Positions 42,614-54,620 of a stretch of DNA of 64,000 nucleotides are shown one piece after another. The DNA is from Phytopythium helicoides (Eukaryota > Oomycota > Peronosporomycetes > Pythiales > Pythiaceae), in the NCBI GenBank assembly GCA_024867545.1, contig JANFNE010000020.1, positions 1,208,943-1,272,942 of the forward strand. The letters run 5' to 3'. The translations under genes were made by a program, and so were the position numbers. How positions within the stretch are numbered: the first letter of the stretch is position 1; each line of letters begins with the position of its first letter. Under the pieces are notes generated by a model. That model was not told the origin of the DNA. It worked only from the letters and a program-made list of their open reading frames with translations, and ran no database searches.

Positions 42614-43995
42614 CTACCCTATGACAAGGTGAATCGAGTCTTGTGTCACTTCCTCATCCATTTTTGCAGCTACATCCATGTGGTTGCGAAGTGCGCGGCA
42701 GATCGACTTCGTTAAGCGCGGGAATGTATGAAGCTGCAATTTGCGCTCAAAGAGAGAGCTGCGAGATCCTCTTTCCATTTCTTGGACCAATTCCGAGGGG
42801 GAGCAGATACCAAGCTCTTCGAGTCGCTGGCTGAGCGCCTCAACATGATTCAGGCGCCACATGTGCTCTTGTCGGAGGAATTCAAGCGAGTCCGAAGGCT
42901 TGATGCACACTCGATATCACGCACGATAGAGCGTCCAGGCTCGATCTCTGGCTCTGACCTGTACTGGACTGGCTCCACCGTCGACATATAGCTTACCGCA
43001 GTACCAAACCCCACCTTGGCTGGTGCCCATTGCTGTAAAGAGTTCGGAGTGGACAGCGGTTCCTTCCATGACTCCATAAGCGTCGGGTACTCTTGCTCGA
43101 GCTGAGCTCGCTGTTGTGCGTCGCTGCTGTTATAGATGTGTCCGCAAAATTCGTCGGCTGTGTAGGTGCATGAGCTCCACTTGAGATTGTGCTCAGCCTT
43201 GAATCTGTCGAATTCGGTGAGCCACTGCTTCTCAAACCGCTCAGTTTCCTCCTGTTCGCGCTTGGCTATCTCTTCGTTTTCGGCCCTGATCCTCGACTTC
43301 ACCTTGCGCAGAGCTCCCATGAAGCTGGTGGCGACAGACGCGCTATTCTCCTTCTTGACAGCTTCTTCATTGTAAACAGGGTCCTCTCTTTCTTCTTCGT
43401 CGCTTTTTCCTATTAGGCGCTTGAAGACAAAGTTGTTTGGTCCCATTGGCGCCGACCGCAGCAGCTCCACCACTGCGTGGACTTCTAGTCCTGTGCAGTC
43501 GGCGCCGTTAAGGCGAGTGAGTACGTCACCAAGCTGTAGCAGGCCGAGTCCCTCAGCGCGAGTGACTGATTCAGCGTCTATGCTAGACTCTTCCACGAAC
43601 CCATCGACAGCCAGCACGTCCCCCAAATCTTCGATCGAGCGCCGCGCAAAGTAAATGCCGAAGCCCTTGTCTGTCCTCGGGATCTCGACAGCATACTCAT
43701 CGGATGCTGTCTCGTGCGCAGATAACTCCTCATCTTTCTGTGCCGATGCATCGTCGATATCAACATCTTCGCTCGAGGAAGGGTCAACTGCGTCTTGCCC
43801 TGCAGCAGTCTCACGAGCAGGATCTTCGCCTGGTACCGAGATTGCCTCCTCCGCAGCTGCAGCGACGTCGAGTATGGGAACAGCAGCTGTCACATCGATC
43901 GCCAGTTCTTCAGCTATCACTGCGATACCATCAGGCGATGCTGCCTGCTCCAGAACACCACCGGGGCCCGCAGGAAGCTCCGGGGCGTCGGCCAT
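42614..43995 (-). CDS. PDZ-domain protein with coiled coil, small frameshift near the 3' end
   Basis: Starts at MADAPELPAGPGG. An acidic N-terminus precedes one PDZ domain (about residues 112-195: GFGIYFARRS, LQLGDVLTRLNGADC, VHAVVELLRSAP, FVFKRL), then a coiled coil (RKVKSRIRAENEEIAKREQE) and a domain I do not recognise (WSSCTYTADEFCGHIY). The main frame stops at 42850. A protein-like continuation (KPSDSLEFLRQEHMWRLNHV) runs in another frame to 42614. Removing one TG of the GAGTGTGC dinucleotide run at about 42895 would join them, so a 2-bp insertion (or 1-bp loss) is likely. About 460 aa when joined. Probably a scaffold; partner unknown. Divergent from SCYL1. Confidence 0.65.
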
Positions 43996-44151
43996 GTCGA
44001 GCAGCCTTTTATCGGATCTTGACGAGTCGCCTTCTTGATTGCCTTCAAACCGACGGGTTTTCGCGTAAAGAATGGCGGTTTTCCAGCTGGCGCTCCCCCG
44101 CATGCGCGTCAGTCGAGAAAGTGCACCAACGCCGACGAAGGCGCCGCCCCC
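43996..44151. promoter_or_regulatory. Short bidirectional promoter, PDZ protein / SCYL1
   Basis: 156 bp between the divergent ATGs at 43995 (minus) and 44152 (plus). Promoters for both genes must lie here or within their 5' ends. No specific element identified. Confidence 0.5.
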
Positions 44152-47105
44152 ATGAACTTCCTCAAGTCGCTCGGCAGCTCGCTCGTGGGCTCGAGCGCCA
44201 TGGGCGGACTGCCCTACTCCATGGACGCGCCAGCCTTCGACGGCAACGTGGCGGGCGCGGGCGGCGCGCCGGGCGAGAGCGTCGTCTTCGAGGGACTGCC
44301 CGACTTCGTGCTGCACTCGGGTCGCAGCAAGGCGGACGCGTCGCTGGCCGTGTCCATCTTCAAGTCTCGCCAGCCGGCCGCGCAGCTCTCGCAGAACGCG
44401 CTGCGACGCATTAAGACGCTGCGCCACCCAAATATTCCTCGCGTACCTGGACGGCGCCGAGCTGCCCAACAACGGCCCCGTGCTGATCGTCACGGAGCGC
44501 GTCATGCCGCTCGCAGAGTACCTCACGGGACTGCGCATGGAGTACGGAGACAGCAGCGAGGAGTTCCAGATGAGCGTCTCCTGGGGGCTGCGCTCGATCC
44601 TGCTTGCGCTGCAGTTCATCAATGTCGACTGCAAGCTCCTGCACGGCCGCGTCACCCCACAAAGCATTTTCGTCACCAAGGTGCGCGCAGTTCGCAGTGG
44701 TGCTGATAGGTGCAAGCTCTCATGGCTCGTCGTGATGTAGGGAGGCGACTGGAAGCTTGGAGGGTTCGAGATGACGGCCGAGATGACAAGTGACGGCCCG
44801 TCCTACATCTACACGGCTTTCGAGCAATACTCGGACGCCAACTACAAGGCGCCGGGTAAGATGTTTGCTCACCCTACAAATCCGTGTCTAGTCTGACGCC
44901 CACGTTGCATGTTGCACCAGAGTGCCAGCGCCGCGAATGGAAGGCCATGGCAACCGGACCCGTGTACGCCCCGGATATCTGGGGATTTGCCTGCCTCATG
45001 TACTACGTTTTCAACGGCCAGATCCGCTCGACTGATCTGTCTTCCGCCACCAATATCCCGCCGGCGATCCGTACGCACTACCGCAAGGCGATTGACGATC
45101 TCCCAAATCGTCGCCCCAGCCCGCAAAAAATCCTTGGTTCGAGTTATTTTGACACCCCGTTCATCAAGCGAATGGACTTTTTGGAGAACCTTGCTGTCAA
45201 GACGCCCGAGGAGAAAGTCGAGTACTACAAAGAGCTGTGTGCAAACCTCGAATCTCTCCCTCGGTCTTTTGGTGTGCACAAAGTTCTGCCTGCTCTAAAA
45301 GCCGTGGTTGAGTTTGGGGCAGCTACTGGAGGGAAGAATGGCCCCGTACGCTTGGACCCGTCTGCGAGTCACATGCTTCCAGCGATGGTGCAAATCGGAG
45401 GCTCGCTCTCTCCAGAAGAATTCAAGGATCAAGTACTGCCTATCATCGTCAAGCTCTTCAGCTGCAACGACCGTGCAGTCCGCGTGCAGCTTTTGCAGAT
45501 GATGGAGAAGTTCACGGTTCATTTCGATGCCAAGCTTGTGAACAGCTCTGTCATTTTTGACAACATTTGCAGCGGTTTTACTGATTCGGCACCAGTGCTT
45601 CGTGAACTCACGGTGAAATCGATGCTTCATATTGCGGACAAGCTTTCGGACAGCAATCTGAATAACCGGGTGATGAAGTATTTTGCCAAGCTTCAGGTTT
45701 GTTGTTTTGTGATTGTATTGCCACATTTCAAACCTCTCACCTATGTATTGCCCTGATTCAGTCCGACCCTGAGCCTGCAATTCGAACGAACACAACAATT
45801 TGTCTCGGGAAAATCGCAGGAAAGTTGAACGCCACAACTCGCCCAAAGTGTTATTCCCAGCGTTCTCTCGAGCCTTGCGCGATCCATTCCCTCATGCTCG
45901 ACTCGCAGGCTTGCGATCCATGACAGCTTGCGAGGTACGAAGATTGTACTTTTATATCTATCCAGAGTGGGCGCTAACCAAAAAGTTGCCGCCGACAGGA
46001 ATATTTCTCAATCCAAGGCGTCGCTGGCAGTATTATCCCCGCCATTTCGCCTCTCATGCTCGACGTATCGATCTCTGTGCGTGATCAAGCAGCCACTTCC
46101 ATGAACATCTTCATGAAGAAGGTGACTGAAGAAGCTGCCCAAATGAAAATCCGGGAAGAAGCCCAGGCTCGAGAGCAAGAGCTGAAGCGACAGGCAGGTG
46201 GAGAGGTCGAGCCCGTGAGTGAGGACGCTACCTCAGCAGTGACCACTGCGCACTCTAGTGGCGGGTACGCCTCATCATTGACTGCGTGGGCGACCTCGGC
46301 TGTCGCCTCCAACGTTGGAAAAATCGTGGGCGTTGGCTCGTCATCGTCATCATCAATTGCGCCGTCTAGCACACCAACCACGACGCCGCCTCAATCATCG
46401 TCCGGTATGCGCTTGTCATCGTCTAGCAATGGAGGATTCCAGAGCAGCAGCAACGCCTTTGGCTCATCGAGCCGGACTTCGTCGGGAACTGGCCTCAACA
46501 CATTTGCTTCGGCCGACGATTTTGCCGCGGCCGACGACGAATGGGGGAATGATGACGATCTCGATGGGCTTGCCAGTCCGAAGAAGACTGCGTCGTTCTC
46601 TTCATCAGGCGGAGGTTCGCTGTCAGTGAATCGCTCTGGCGCGACGTCCTCCTTTTCGTCTGGAATGAAGCTTAGCGTTTCGAGAACCGGTGGCGGTTCG
46701 GCTGCGGCTACTTCATCAAGTTTGGATCTCAATGCGGCGAGTACTGAATGGGGAGATGATAATTGGGGCAACGATGACGACCTTGACTTCGGGACATCAA
46801 CTGCGCCTGCCAAACCTAAAGGTCCCTCGACTTCGACAACGAACTTTGCGGCGTCCTCAGCGGGCTTTTTCTCATCGACCGGAGGGATTCATGTTCCTTC
46901 AACCTCGGCGTCCTCAACATCTTTCTCGTCGTCTACAACTAGTTCGTTCAGTGCTTCGAACTCTGCATCGACTGCACACCCGCCACGAAAAACGCTGGCT
47001 GAGCGCCGAGCAGAGGCGAAGGCAAAGCGTGAGACGCTCGGAGCGATGAAGCTCGATGCGGCGCCAGCGAAGAAGGGGGACGAATGGGACAATTGGGACT
47101 TTTGA
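44152..47105 (+). CDS. SCYL1: SCYL1-type pseudokinase, two 1-bp frame breaks
   Basis: Exons 44152-44680, 44741-44855, 44921-45696, 45762-45934 and 45999-47105; about 899 aa when corrected. The N-terminal kinase fold lacks catalytic motifs: HGRVTPQSI replaces HRDLKxxN and GGFEMT replaces DFG, as in SCYL1. HEAT-like repeats follow (HMLPAMVQIGGSLSPEEF, VRVQLLQMMEKF, NTTICLGKIAGKL, VLFPAFSRALRDPF). The Ser-rich tail has two EWG(N/D)D acidic motifs and ends EWDNWDF. Frame breaks: an extra C at 44437-44438 (HPNI then LAYLDGAELPNN) and a missing C in the CCC at about 45842 (NATTR then KVLFPAF). SCYL1 scaffolds COPI/Golgi traffic in animals. The tail here lacks the animal dibasic COPI signal. Divergent from the PDZ gene. 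Confidence 0.82.
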
Positions 47106-47255
47106 GGTGTAAATGCAGCAGCAAATCGTATGGATGCCAATGGAGCGTCAACTACAGTAGCTATTCACACAAGGAATAGACATTGAGTGAAGAGTGCCGT
47201 GATGCAATCTATGTGTCCTTCTCCCAACTACGCGCGCTAACCAACAACACCAACT

Positions 47256-48624
47256 CTACTTGGTCTTGGAGGTCTCGGGCGGCTGGAACTTGGAGATCTT
47301 GAACAGGAAGATGTTCAAGGTAGTCACAAATGTCCTTCACCACGTTCCACACAAAGTGCATGTACACGCTGAAGATGAAGAGAACGTAGAGCGAGGATGC
47401 GAAGATGGGGTTCACCAACGGCTTGGCGAGCAGACCAAGGGCCGTGCCGTACGCGTTGAAAATGACGAGGCCGAACTGGGATGATAACGCGCAGCTGCGG
47501 GGTGAACGGGATCTTGCACATGTGGCTCACAATCATGCGCGTCTGTTGTTGAGGATCACAGTTAGAGTCTGGAAAGTAACGCTATCGCGTACGACAGACA
47601 GGCACTCACCGAGAAGAACACATAGCCGATGCCAATCGGGAACAGGAAGAGCACCGGGTAGTTGGTGTAGTTTTCGGCGTCCGGGCCCATGATCCATAGC
47701 GAGCCCAGCACGAGCAGAATGCCGATCGGGATGAGCTGGAGCATCGCCAGGTGCTTGGACACGTGCTTGTTGCCAAGCTCGTCACTCGGAATGGGCGGTC
47801 CCGTCAGCACGTTCGCGACATTGCTGTACGCCAGCACCACGTTGCTACCAACGAGCGCGAACACAAGCACGTATTGCAGCGGGAGCTCGAATGGCAAGAG
47901 CGGCACGTTGCCAAGCCAAAAGTCAGCGCCGAACGCAGCGGCCAGCAAGTGGAACGCCACGAGCGACAGCTGGCCCTCCGTCACGCCGTAGTAGCTGTTG
48001 CCGCAGCTCATGACGCCCGTGTGGTACTCCTCCCACTGCGCAAGGTAGAAGGTGATGCACACGGACGAGAGCACAGGTGTAGGCCATGAGTCCGGCGCCC
48101 GTGCGGCACGTCGCGGTCGCGCTCAGCAGGTTGAACACGGTGCACAGTGCGTCGCAGCCTGCCATTCGCCGTAACGGTGAGCAGCCAGTTCATTGAGCAC
48201 GTGCAGCCCAGAGCAATCACATACCGTGGTCGAAAAGCTGGCCGAGCGGCGACGAGGCGCCCGTGCGGCGCGCCTGCTTGCCGTCGAGCGCGTCGAGCGT
48301 CTGGTAGAGGAAGAGCCCGAGCGCCGAGAGCAGGTAGACCCACGTGGGGCAGGGCTCCTCGAGGCCGCGGCGCATAGTAGAGCTGCACGAGCGTCGTGGA
48401 GATCATGATGACCGTGCCGAGCATCGTCACGAGGTTGGGCGCCATCCACTCGGGCAGGAAGCGCACGGCCCACGTCCAGTAGTGGTTGAGCACATTGTCG
48501 ATGATCGTGTACGATCCCCCTGCGCAGCCTCCATCAGCCCATACTCGCTGCAAGTCGGCGCAAAATCCGCTTACGCCTTGTACTTGTAGGCCGCAATGCC
48601 CTCGAGCGCCTGCTTGCTCAGCAT
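47256..48624 (-). CDS. Choline/ethanolamine phosphotransferase, several 1-bp insertions
   Basis: Exons 48624-48575, 48519-48225, 48158-47610 and 47542-47256; 391 aa when frame breaks are corrected. The complete CDP-alcohol phosphatidyltransferase motif is present, DG-KQ-AR-x8-G-x3-D-x3-D, split by the second intron at DHG. About eight hydrophobic segments follow (for example [18 protein letters not shown] and [11 protein letters not shown]), and the C-terminus would be PPETSKTK, a KxK-type ER-like tail. It performs the last step of phosphatidylcholine or phosphatidylethanolamine synthesis in the ER; which one cannot be told. Frame breaks (each one extra base) lie near 48517 (5 G instead of 4), 48363, 48078, 47486 and 47306. 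It could be a pseudogene, but residues on both sides of every break stay conserved, so read error is at least as likely. Confidence 0.78.
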
Positions 48625-48999
48625 CGTACCCGTCACCTCGCTTCTCCGCCGCGGATTCCCGACTGGCAGCTCGTTCTCGGTGCTCTGCTACGTCACTAAG
48701 TACGATTTTTCTTCGAGACGACACGCCGCAAAAAAAGTGGGAATCACGCTTGGCCAAGCACCGCAAGCATACTGAAGCCAAGTCAAGTGGGGAGAATGTT
48801 GAAGTGTCCCAGCCTCCTTCTCAGCGAGAAAGCGGCGGCATGGATGGAGGAGGATGAGCACTGTACCGATGATGGATGGAGGAGCTGCAGTTAGCTCGCT
48901 CTTGACAACCAAGGAGGAGTTGGAAGAAGCCATCATGGAAGGATCGATTCGCCTGCTTCAAGTTGAAGGCAGATCTTTGTTCGTGAAAGAGACATGTTG
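48625..48999. other. Intergenic region upstream of the phosphotransferase
   Basis: 375 bp between the phosphotransferase start and the Ku70 stop, both on the minus strand. ORFs here are short and unrelated to known families. Presumably the phosphotransferase promoter and the Ku70 3'UTR. Confidence 0.4.
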
Positions 49000-51386
49000 C
49001 TACTGCGAGACGAACGCCTTGACCGCGTCGATGAGCTCGGCCTTCTTGCCCGACACGGGCAGGCTGTGGGCATGGAGGAAAAGCTTTGAGCTCCGCCACC
49101 TGTCTTCTTCTGCACAGTATTCGACGCGACCTAGCGCCGCCCACTCCTCGACAGAAGCACTGTCGACTGCCACCGCGTCTCCTGCCGTGGACGTGGTCGC
49201 GCGCTTCTTGGTGCCAGTAGAGCGTGACGAAGTGGTGCTCTGCACACACTCATCCACGTCATTAATACTGCTTTACATCGCATCGTAGCTCCAGCCTCGC
49301 AGACCCACCTTTCGCTTCAGGTCGGATGCGTCAATGAGATCCCCACCGCAGGCTTCGCGGAAGCTCTCGATGGCATCCTAGCACGAAGGGAACCAGCGTC
49401 AAGACAGCGCAGAACTATCATAGGTTTTGTCGGGATACGATACCTTCACATCTGACTGGCTAAACCCATCCTTATCGGGGAGTGTTGTGTCCTTGGTCTC
49501 GTCAAACTCGAGCACGTCTTCTCCGAGAGCGAGCGCCTGGATGGCCGAGTAGTGTTTCTGCAGCTCTACAATCATACACACAAAATGAATGGGACTATCC
49601 TGGCAGGGATCATGCCAGTTTCTCACACATACCCGGATTCTCGAATGTCGGCACTTCCGAAAGCTTGAGCTTCGCGATCAGAGCCTTGGCTGCGTCAATT
49701 TTGTCGTCGCTCGCTGAACGAATACTCAAGATTAGCTACAAGCATGCAACAACGAAAATTGAATACTCACGTAGGCCGCATCGTTCTGCAGGGATGTCGC
49801 GAATGTCATCGAGGTACGGCAAAAAGATCACATTGAAGCCTGACGGCTGGACTTGTCCGAGCTCATCGTACTCTTCCTCTTGCGGCAGTAACGCTACCAG
49901 ACGCGGTATGCTGACCTTCCGCGCAGTCATGCGAGCAAGCGCAAACTTCTGCTTCTTGGCCATAGACGTCAGAATCGACATGAAGGCGACAGTGCTGCCT
50001 TCAATGTATCCATCGCAAGGATACAAAAAGTATGCCGTCCGAATGTTCTCATTCCATTTGAGCGTCGAGAGCGGCTTGAAGCAAATGAGCTGCAGGCTTG
50101 GGGAATCGTAGTGTTTGATCTCAACAATGTCGTCAGGGCGAAAAGTACACGCGCTTGCCGCCAAAGTCGATGTAGCGTTTGATCTGATCTGGCGTCAGAT
50201 ACGCCCCCGTGTCCTCGCACAGCCACTTTGTCTCGGTCTTGAGCGGGGCATTAGAAGTTGCGTCCAGTGCCTACTGGGTAGCTTTTGCGCTGTTTGATTG
50301 TCAGCGCGTACATTTCGACGCCGATTGACACGTTCTTTGTGATGTGCAAGGGCAACGTTGTCAATCTGCGCTTGCGGAAGCGTTTGCGCAGCGATCCCTC
50401 CATCATATCGTCGAGCGAGCTAATTGAGAACGCTGGTTGGAGAAAGCTGTCTGCGTCATCGGTATCCTCCGTTTCGTTCGTAAAGTCCTTGAATGCGCAG
50501 CCGTAAAACTTGGACAGGTCGAATGTTTTCTTGCCGGGAGGAGTAATGAAGAACAAGTTGAGCGTTCGCTTCAGCTCAGCGTGGTTCTAGTCACGAAAGT
50601 TGCTCTGTCAGCTGCGTATTACTCAGATGTGACCCAGTATCAAGCATGCGCTCACCTGGACTTGCTTCTGGACGCGGCTTGCCTCCTCGGTGTCTGGAAC
50701 TGTTGGATCGTCGTCGTTGGTGAAAATCCAAACTCGCTGAGAGTCTTTCTTCTTCAAGCTGCAACACCAAACAGTAGTAGCAGATTAGATAACTGCCAAC
50801 GATCAGCCCCTCTGTTGAGTGGACATACTTGGCATTTGAGAACGCAATCCCGCACTGCCAGAGCGCGTTGCTGAACGGTAGCGGGTCGCTACTGCTCATT
50901 GCCTCGAATTCTGCCGCGACGTCCAAATCTGCCAACGCCTGCATGGAAAATGCCCAGTGTTACACTAGGTCAAAGTCACGAATCGGGGCAGTATCCTCAC
51001 CTGTAGATCCTTGATCCGCTGCGCCGACGGGTACCCGAGCGGTTGGAATTCGTAGACACCCTCAAGCGCGCTGGCGTCTCCGCGCTTGGACTGTCGGACA
51101 GAAGCGTCAGCTCGTGTCGCGTGCATCCACTTTTGAGCGCGCTTACCGATCCGAAAAAGATAACGCCCAGCAGCGAGTTGTCGCTGGCGACGACCTTGGA
51201 CTTGGTGAGGCGCACGAGCAGCTCCACGACCGCTTTCAGCCACGTGGAGCCGCCCGCGCACGGCTCCGCCATGGACGCACGCACGTCCACGAGCACCAGC
51301 AGCGCGTCGCGCCCGCTCTCTGGCTGCTCCCACTGCTCCTCTTCCTCGGCGGCGCCATCGGTTGCCTGCGACCCCCACACGTCCAT
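49000..51386 (-). CDS. KU70: Ku70 DNA-end-binding protein, two 1-bp insertions
   Basis: Nine exons: 51386-51147, 51090-51001, 50938-50829, 50758-50656, 50586-49771, 49713-49633, 49565-49444, 49377-49309 and 49239-49000; introns 56-70 nt; 622 aa when corrected (human 609). The N-terminal vWA domain (GRDALLVLVDVRASM, LLGVIFFGS, RVWIFTNDDDP), central beta-barrel (HITKNVSIGVEMYALT, RTAYFLYPCDGYIEGS) and C-terminal arm (FENPELQKHYSAIQALAL) are followed by a SAP domain (SKLFLHAHSLPVSGKKAEL). Two extra bases in exon 5, at about 50279 (GTAGGCA) and 50143 (TTTT instead of TTT), break the frame. With Ku80 it binds double-strand ends for NHEJ and helps protect telomeres. The gene lies about 12.5 kb from the chromosome end. 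Confidence 0.88.
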
Positions 51387-51590
51387 GGTCTCGTATCGGT
51401 TGGATCGGCTTGAAGTTTTCGAATGGCGCGTCGCCTGGAAGCCTGCTAACGTTTACCTATATTGATTCCAAGATAAGCATGCATGTCAAGTTGGCATGGA
51501 TGTTGATGCGTAATGACTCACTCACTGTTCATCAAAGCGATGGATGCACAAGCTACGCTACGCTACGACGCGGGTCTCCTGCGTGGCAGC

Positions 51591-53837
51591 CTACTTCTTG
51601 GCTGGCTTTTGCTTGTCCTTGTCGGTGATGGCGTCGAGCTGATCGAGCAGGTAGGACAAGTCGAACGCCTTCTCCTTGAGGTAATGGTACCGGTCGCTCG
51701 CGCTGAAGTGGCCCGACGAGAGGTCCATCTTGAGCAGCACCTCGTTCTGGTCCGCCTTGGTGTCGCGGCAGCTTGGCGACCCACTTGGTCGGCTCCCAGT
51801 AAGCCACGCGCGGGTCGTACAGGCCGCTCGTGACCAGGATGTTCGGGTACGCCTGCTGCTTGACGTTCTCGTACGGCGAGTAGCTCAGCATGTACTGGAA
51901 GTACTCGGCTTCGTTCGGGTTGCCCCACTCCTCCCACTCGCCGGTCGTGAGCGGGATGGACGCGTCGCTCATGGTGTTCATCACGTCCACGAACGGCACG
52001 CCCTGCGATCGCCGCCTTGAACAGGTCCGGACGCATGTTGAGCACCGCACCCATGAGCAGTCCGCCAGCGCTACGGCCTTCGCACGTCATCTTGCTTGGG
52101 CTCGTGTAGCCCTGCTTGATGAGGTGCTCAGCGCAGCTGATAAAGTCCGTGAAGGTGTTCTTCTTGCTCTTGTACTTGGCGCTCTCGTACCAGGTGCGAC
52201 CCATCTCACCTCCACCGCGGATGTGCGCGATCGCGTAAATGACGCCGCGGTCCAGCAGCGGCAAAATCGTCGAGACGAAGCTCGGGTCGATGGAGATTTC
52301 ATACGAGCCGTAGCCGTACAGGTGCAGCGGCTGGCGATCCTTGGAGCGCAGGTCCTTGCGGTACACGATCGAGATGGGCACGATTGTGCCGTCGCTGGCC
52401 TTGGCCTCGAGCCGCTCCGACTTGTACAGCGAGCGGTCGTAGTTCGGGCACGGCTTCTCCTTGAGGAACGTCGACTTGTGCTCATTGACGTCGTAGTCGA
52501 AGGTTGTGCGGGGCGTCGTCATGGACGAGTACACGAAGCGGTACTTGGTCGTGTCGTAGTCGCGGTTGACCCAGCCCGAGACCGTGTAGCTCGACTCGTT
52601 AAACTCGAGCTTGCGGCGCGAGTGCTTGTTCTCAGCGAGCGCGACCACAATCCAGATCTGCGAGTAGCCGCCCTGTCGGCCCGACATGACCATGAAGTTT
52701 TTGAAGCAGTCGATGTCGTCGACCTTGACCGACTCGTCGTACGGGAAGACGTCGATCCAGTGCTCTGGCGAAGGTTTGGCCACTGGCGTGCGCATGAGCT
52801 TGAAGTTGGTGGCGCCGTCGCGGTTCGTGACGATGTAGAAGCTGTTGTTGTGGTGGTCGACTGAGTAAATGTGGCCCTTTTTGCGCTTGGCGATGAGCTG
52901 GGGCGGTGCCGACGGGTTGTAGAGGTCGATGAAGGACACCTCGCTCGTCTCGCTGCTGTGTGACAGCAAGAACATGTACTTGCCGCTGCGCGATTTCTGG
53001 AAGTAGGCGTTGTAGATCTCGTCGTCCTCGGTGTAGAGCAGCTCGTCGGCATCCTTGCTGGTGCCGACCGTGTGGCGCCAGACCTTGTTTTGGCGGTGTG
53101 CCTCGTCCTGCGTTGCATAGTAGATCACGGACGAGTCTCTGCCCCAGCCGAGGCTCGAGATGCCTTCAATGCGATCAGGCCAGCAGCTCGCCCGTGCGGA
53201 GGTCCTTGATGTAGCCCGTGTAGGTCTCGTAGCCGTTGAAGTCGACCATGTAGGCGAGGTAGCGGTGGTCGGGGCTGGGCGACACGCGGCTGACATCGCA
53301 GTGGTTCTGTCCCTTGGCGATCTCGTTCTCGTCGAGCAGCAGCTCCTCCTTGCCGGGTTCGTTCTGGCCCTCCGCAGGCTTGGCCTTGCGGCAGTGGTAG
53401 ACGTAGCTGCTGCCCTCCTCGGTGCGTGTGTAGTAGAGGAAGGGTCCGTGCGGGTACGGGTACTCCTCGTCGGTCTCCTGCACGTGCGAGAGCAGCTCCG
53501 TGTAGATGTTGTCGCGCACGTTGGCCAGGTGCGCCGTCTTGAGCTCCGTGTAGGCGTTCTCCTTGCGCAGGTGCTCGAGCACCTCCTCGTTCTTGCGCGA
53601 GTCGTCGCGCACGTAGAAGTACGGGTCCTCCATGTACAGCACGGGCTTCATGGGGCTCTCGCCGCGGTTCTGGCCCGCCACGGCCCCGAACGGCACCATC
53701 TTGGGCCGCTTCTCGAGCACCGGCGGCCGCGCGCGGCTCGCGAGCGTGGAGTACGCGGCGCGGCGCAGGCGCACCATGTACATGGCGGCGGCCGCGCCCA
53801 CGCCCACCGACAGGCTCAGCGCGCTCGATCGGCTCAT
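51591..53837 (-). CDS. Oligopeptidase B-like S9 peptidase, three 1-bp insertions
   Basis: 747 aa when corrected, intronless. The N-terminus [20 protein letters not shown] with a following Arg-rich stretch could be a signal anchor or mitochondrial leader. The N-terminal beta-propeller (residues about 60-460) starts with [15 protein letters not shown] and [12 protein letters not shown], as in S9A oligopeptidase B. The C-terminal alpha/beta hydrolase domain has the nucleophile in [11 protein letters not shown], the Asp in LYDPRVAYW and the His in [10 protein letters not shown], so the triad is complete. Extra bases at about 53179 (GG in CTGGCC), 52002 (GGG) and 51770 (CCG) shift the frame. Each removal rejoins conserved sequence ([37 protein letters not shown]). 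It would cleave short peptides after basic or Pro residues; specificity not determined. Confidence 0.82.
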
Positions 53838-54290
53838 TGAGCGGCGGGGAGGAAGGGAGGAATGCGGCGCTGGGCGGACGACGACGGACGGTGATGTGCA
53901 ATCCGGAGGTGGGTATCTTTGCGCGATATCATGGGGGTGTCGCTTGAATGTGGTAGGAAGGGGCGAGAAGGTTGTGGTACAGTTGGTACAGGCAATTTGT
54001 GAAAAAAATAAAACTAGCGAGACACTTTATGGGGAACAAGCTATGGCATAATAAAACTAAATAAAAATCGCCCAAGTAGGAGCTGGCGGCTGTGAGCCAA
54101 TAGCATTCAGAACGCCTCGCGTTCTGCAAAACAAGAAATTGCCAATGCTCTTTTCATTCTATCCATTCTGTTCGCATAAATCTTCTGGTGGATTTAATAG
54201 AGAGAAGCGCTCAAACGCCTTCATCGCCGTCATGCGCGCGCTTGGTGTTGCGGCCTTCAGGTCGCTCAAACTCATTGTTATTAGTAGGAG
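53838..54290. other. AT-richer boundary between gene block and subtelomere
   Basis: Presumed promoter of the peptidase gene, then AT-rich DNA with AAATAAAAC-type runs (about 54000-54070). Base composition changes here from the GC-rich gene block to mixed repeats. No gene recognised. Confidence 0.4.
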
Positions 54291-54620
54291 AGGCAACGTG
54301 TAGGGGGCGTGGCACCATCGTGCCGCTCCAGCGCGATAATGTCACGGACCTGCGGCCAGCGCGCATGCAGCGACAGCGTAGCGCAGCCATGCCTCAGGGA
54401 CAAGCACAGCTGCAGCAGCACAGCGCAGCGAGGGCGCTGGAAAGCGCGCCGCTGCGCATGCAGCCGCAAAGCCGCGCTGTGCAGCCGCAAAGCAATGCGC
54501 CGCGGCAGCGCAGACCACGCTGGCTGTAAGCCCCAACGCCGCGCGCCACTAGGACTCTGTATGTACATGCATATAAAACACAAACACACAGAAAAAAGAT
54601 ACATACCGAAAACAACAGAA
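54291..54620. repeat. GC-rich degenerate repeat, copy 1
   Basis: About 180 bp built from variants of GCAGCGCAGCG / GCAGCCGCAAAGC, followed by a CTGTATGTACATGCATATA motif and A-rich sequence with CACAGAAAAAAG. The same order of elements recurs at 55380-55800, so both look like diverged copies of one repeat family. ORFs inside are Ala/Arg/Gln-rich artefacts. Confidence 0.5.

Noticed and set aside
43704..44414. 236-aa plus-strand ORF across the PDZ/SCYL1 promoter
   Set aside because: It overlaps the PDZ gene antisense and the start of SCYL1 in another frame, with Arg/Pro-rich composition typical of GC-rich shadows.
42890..53185. Programmed +1 ribosomal frameshifting as a shared expression system
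   Set aside because: The break sites share no slippery motif or stop-codon context, occur up to five times in one gene, and often sit in short homopolymers. Indels explain them more simply.
51890..53840. Long plus-strand ORFs opposite the oligopeptidase
   Set aside because: Val/Leu/Arg-rich antisense shadows of a highly biased GC3 gene; no motif.
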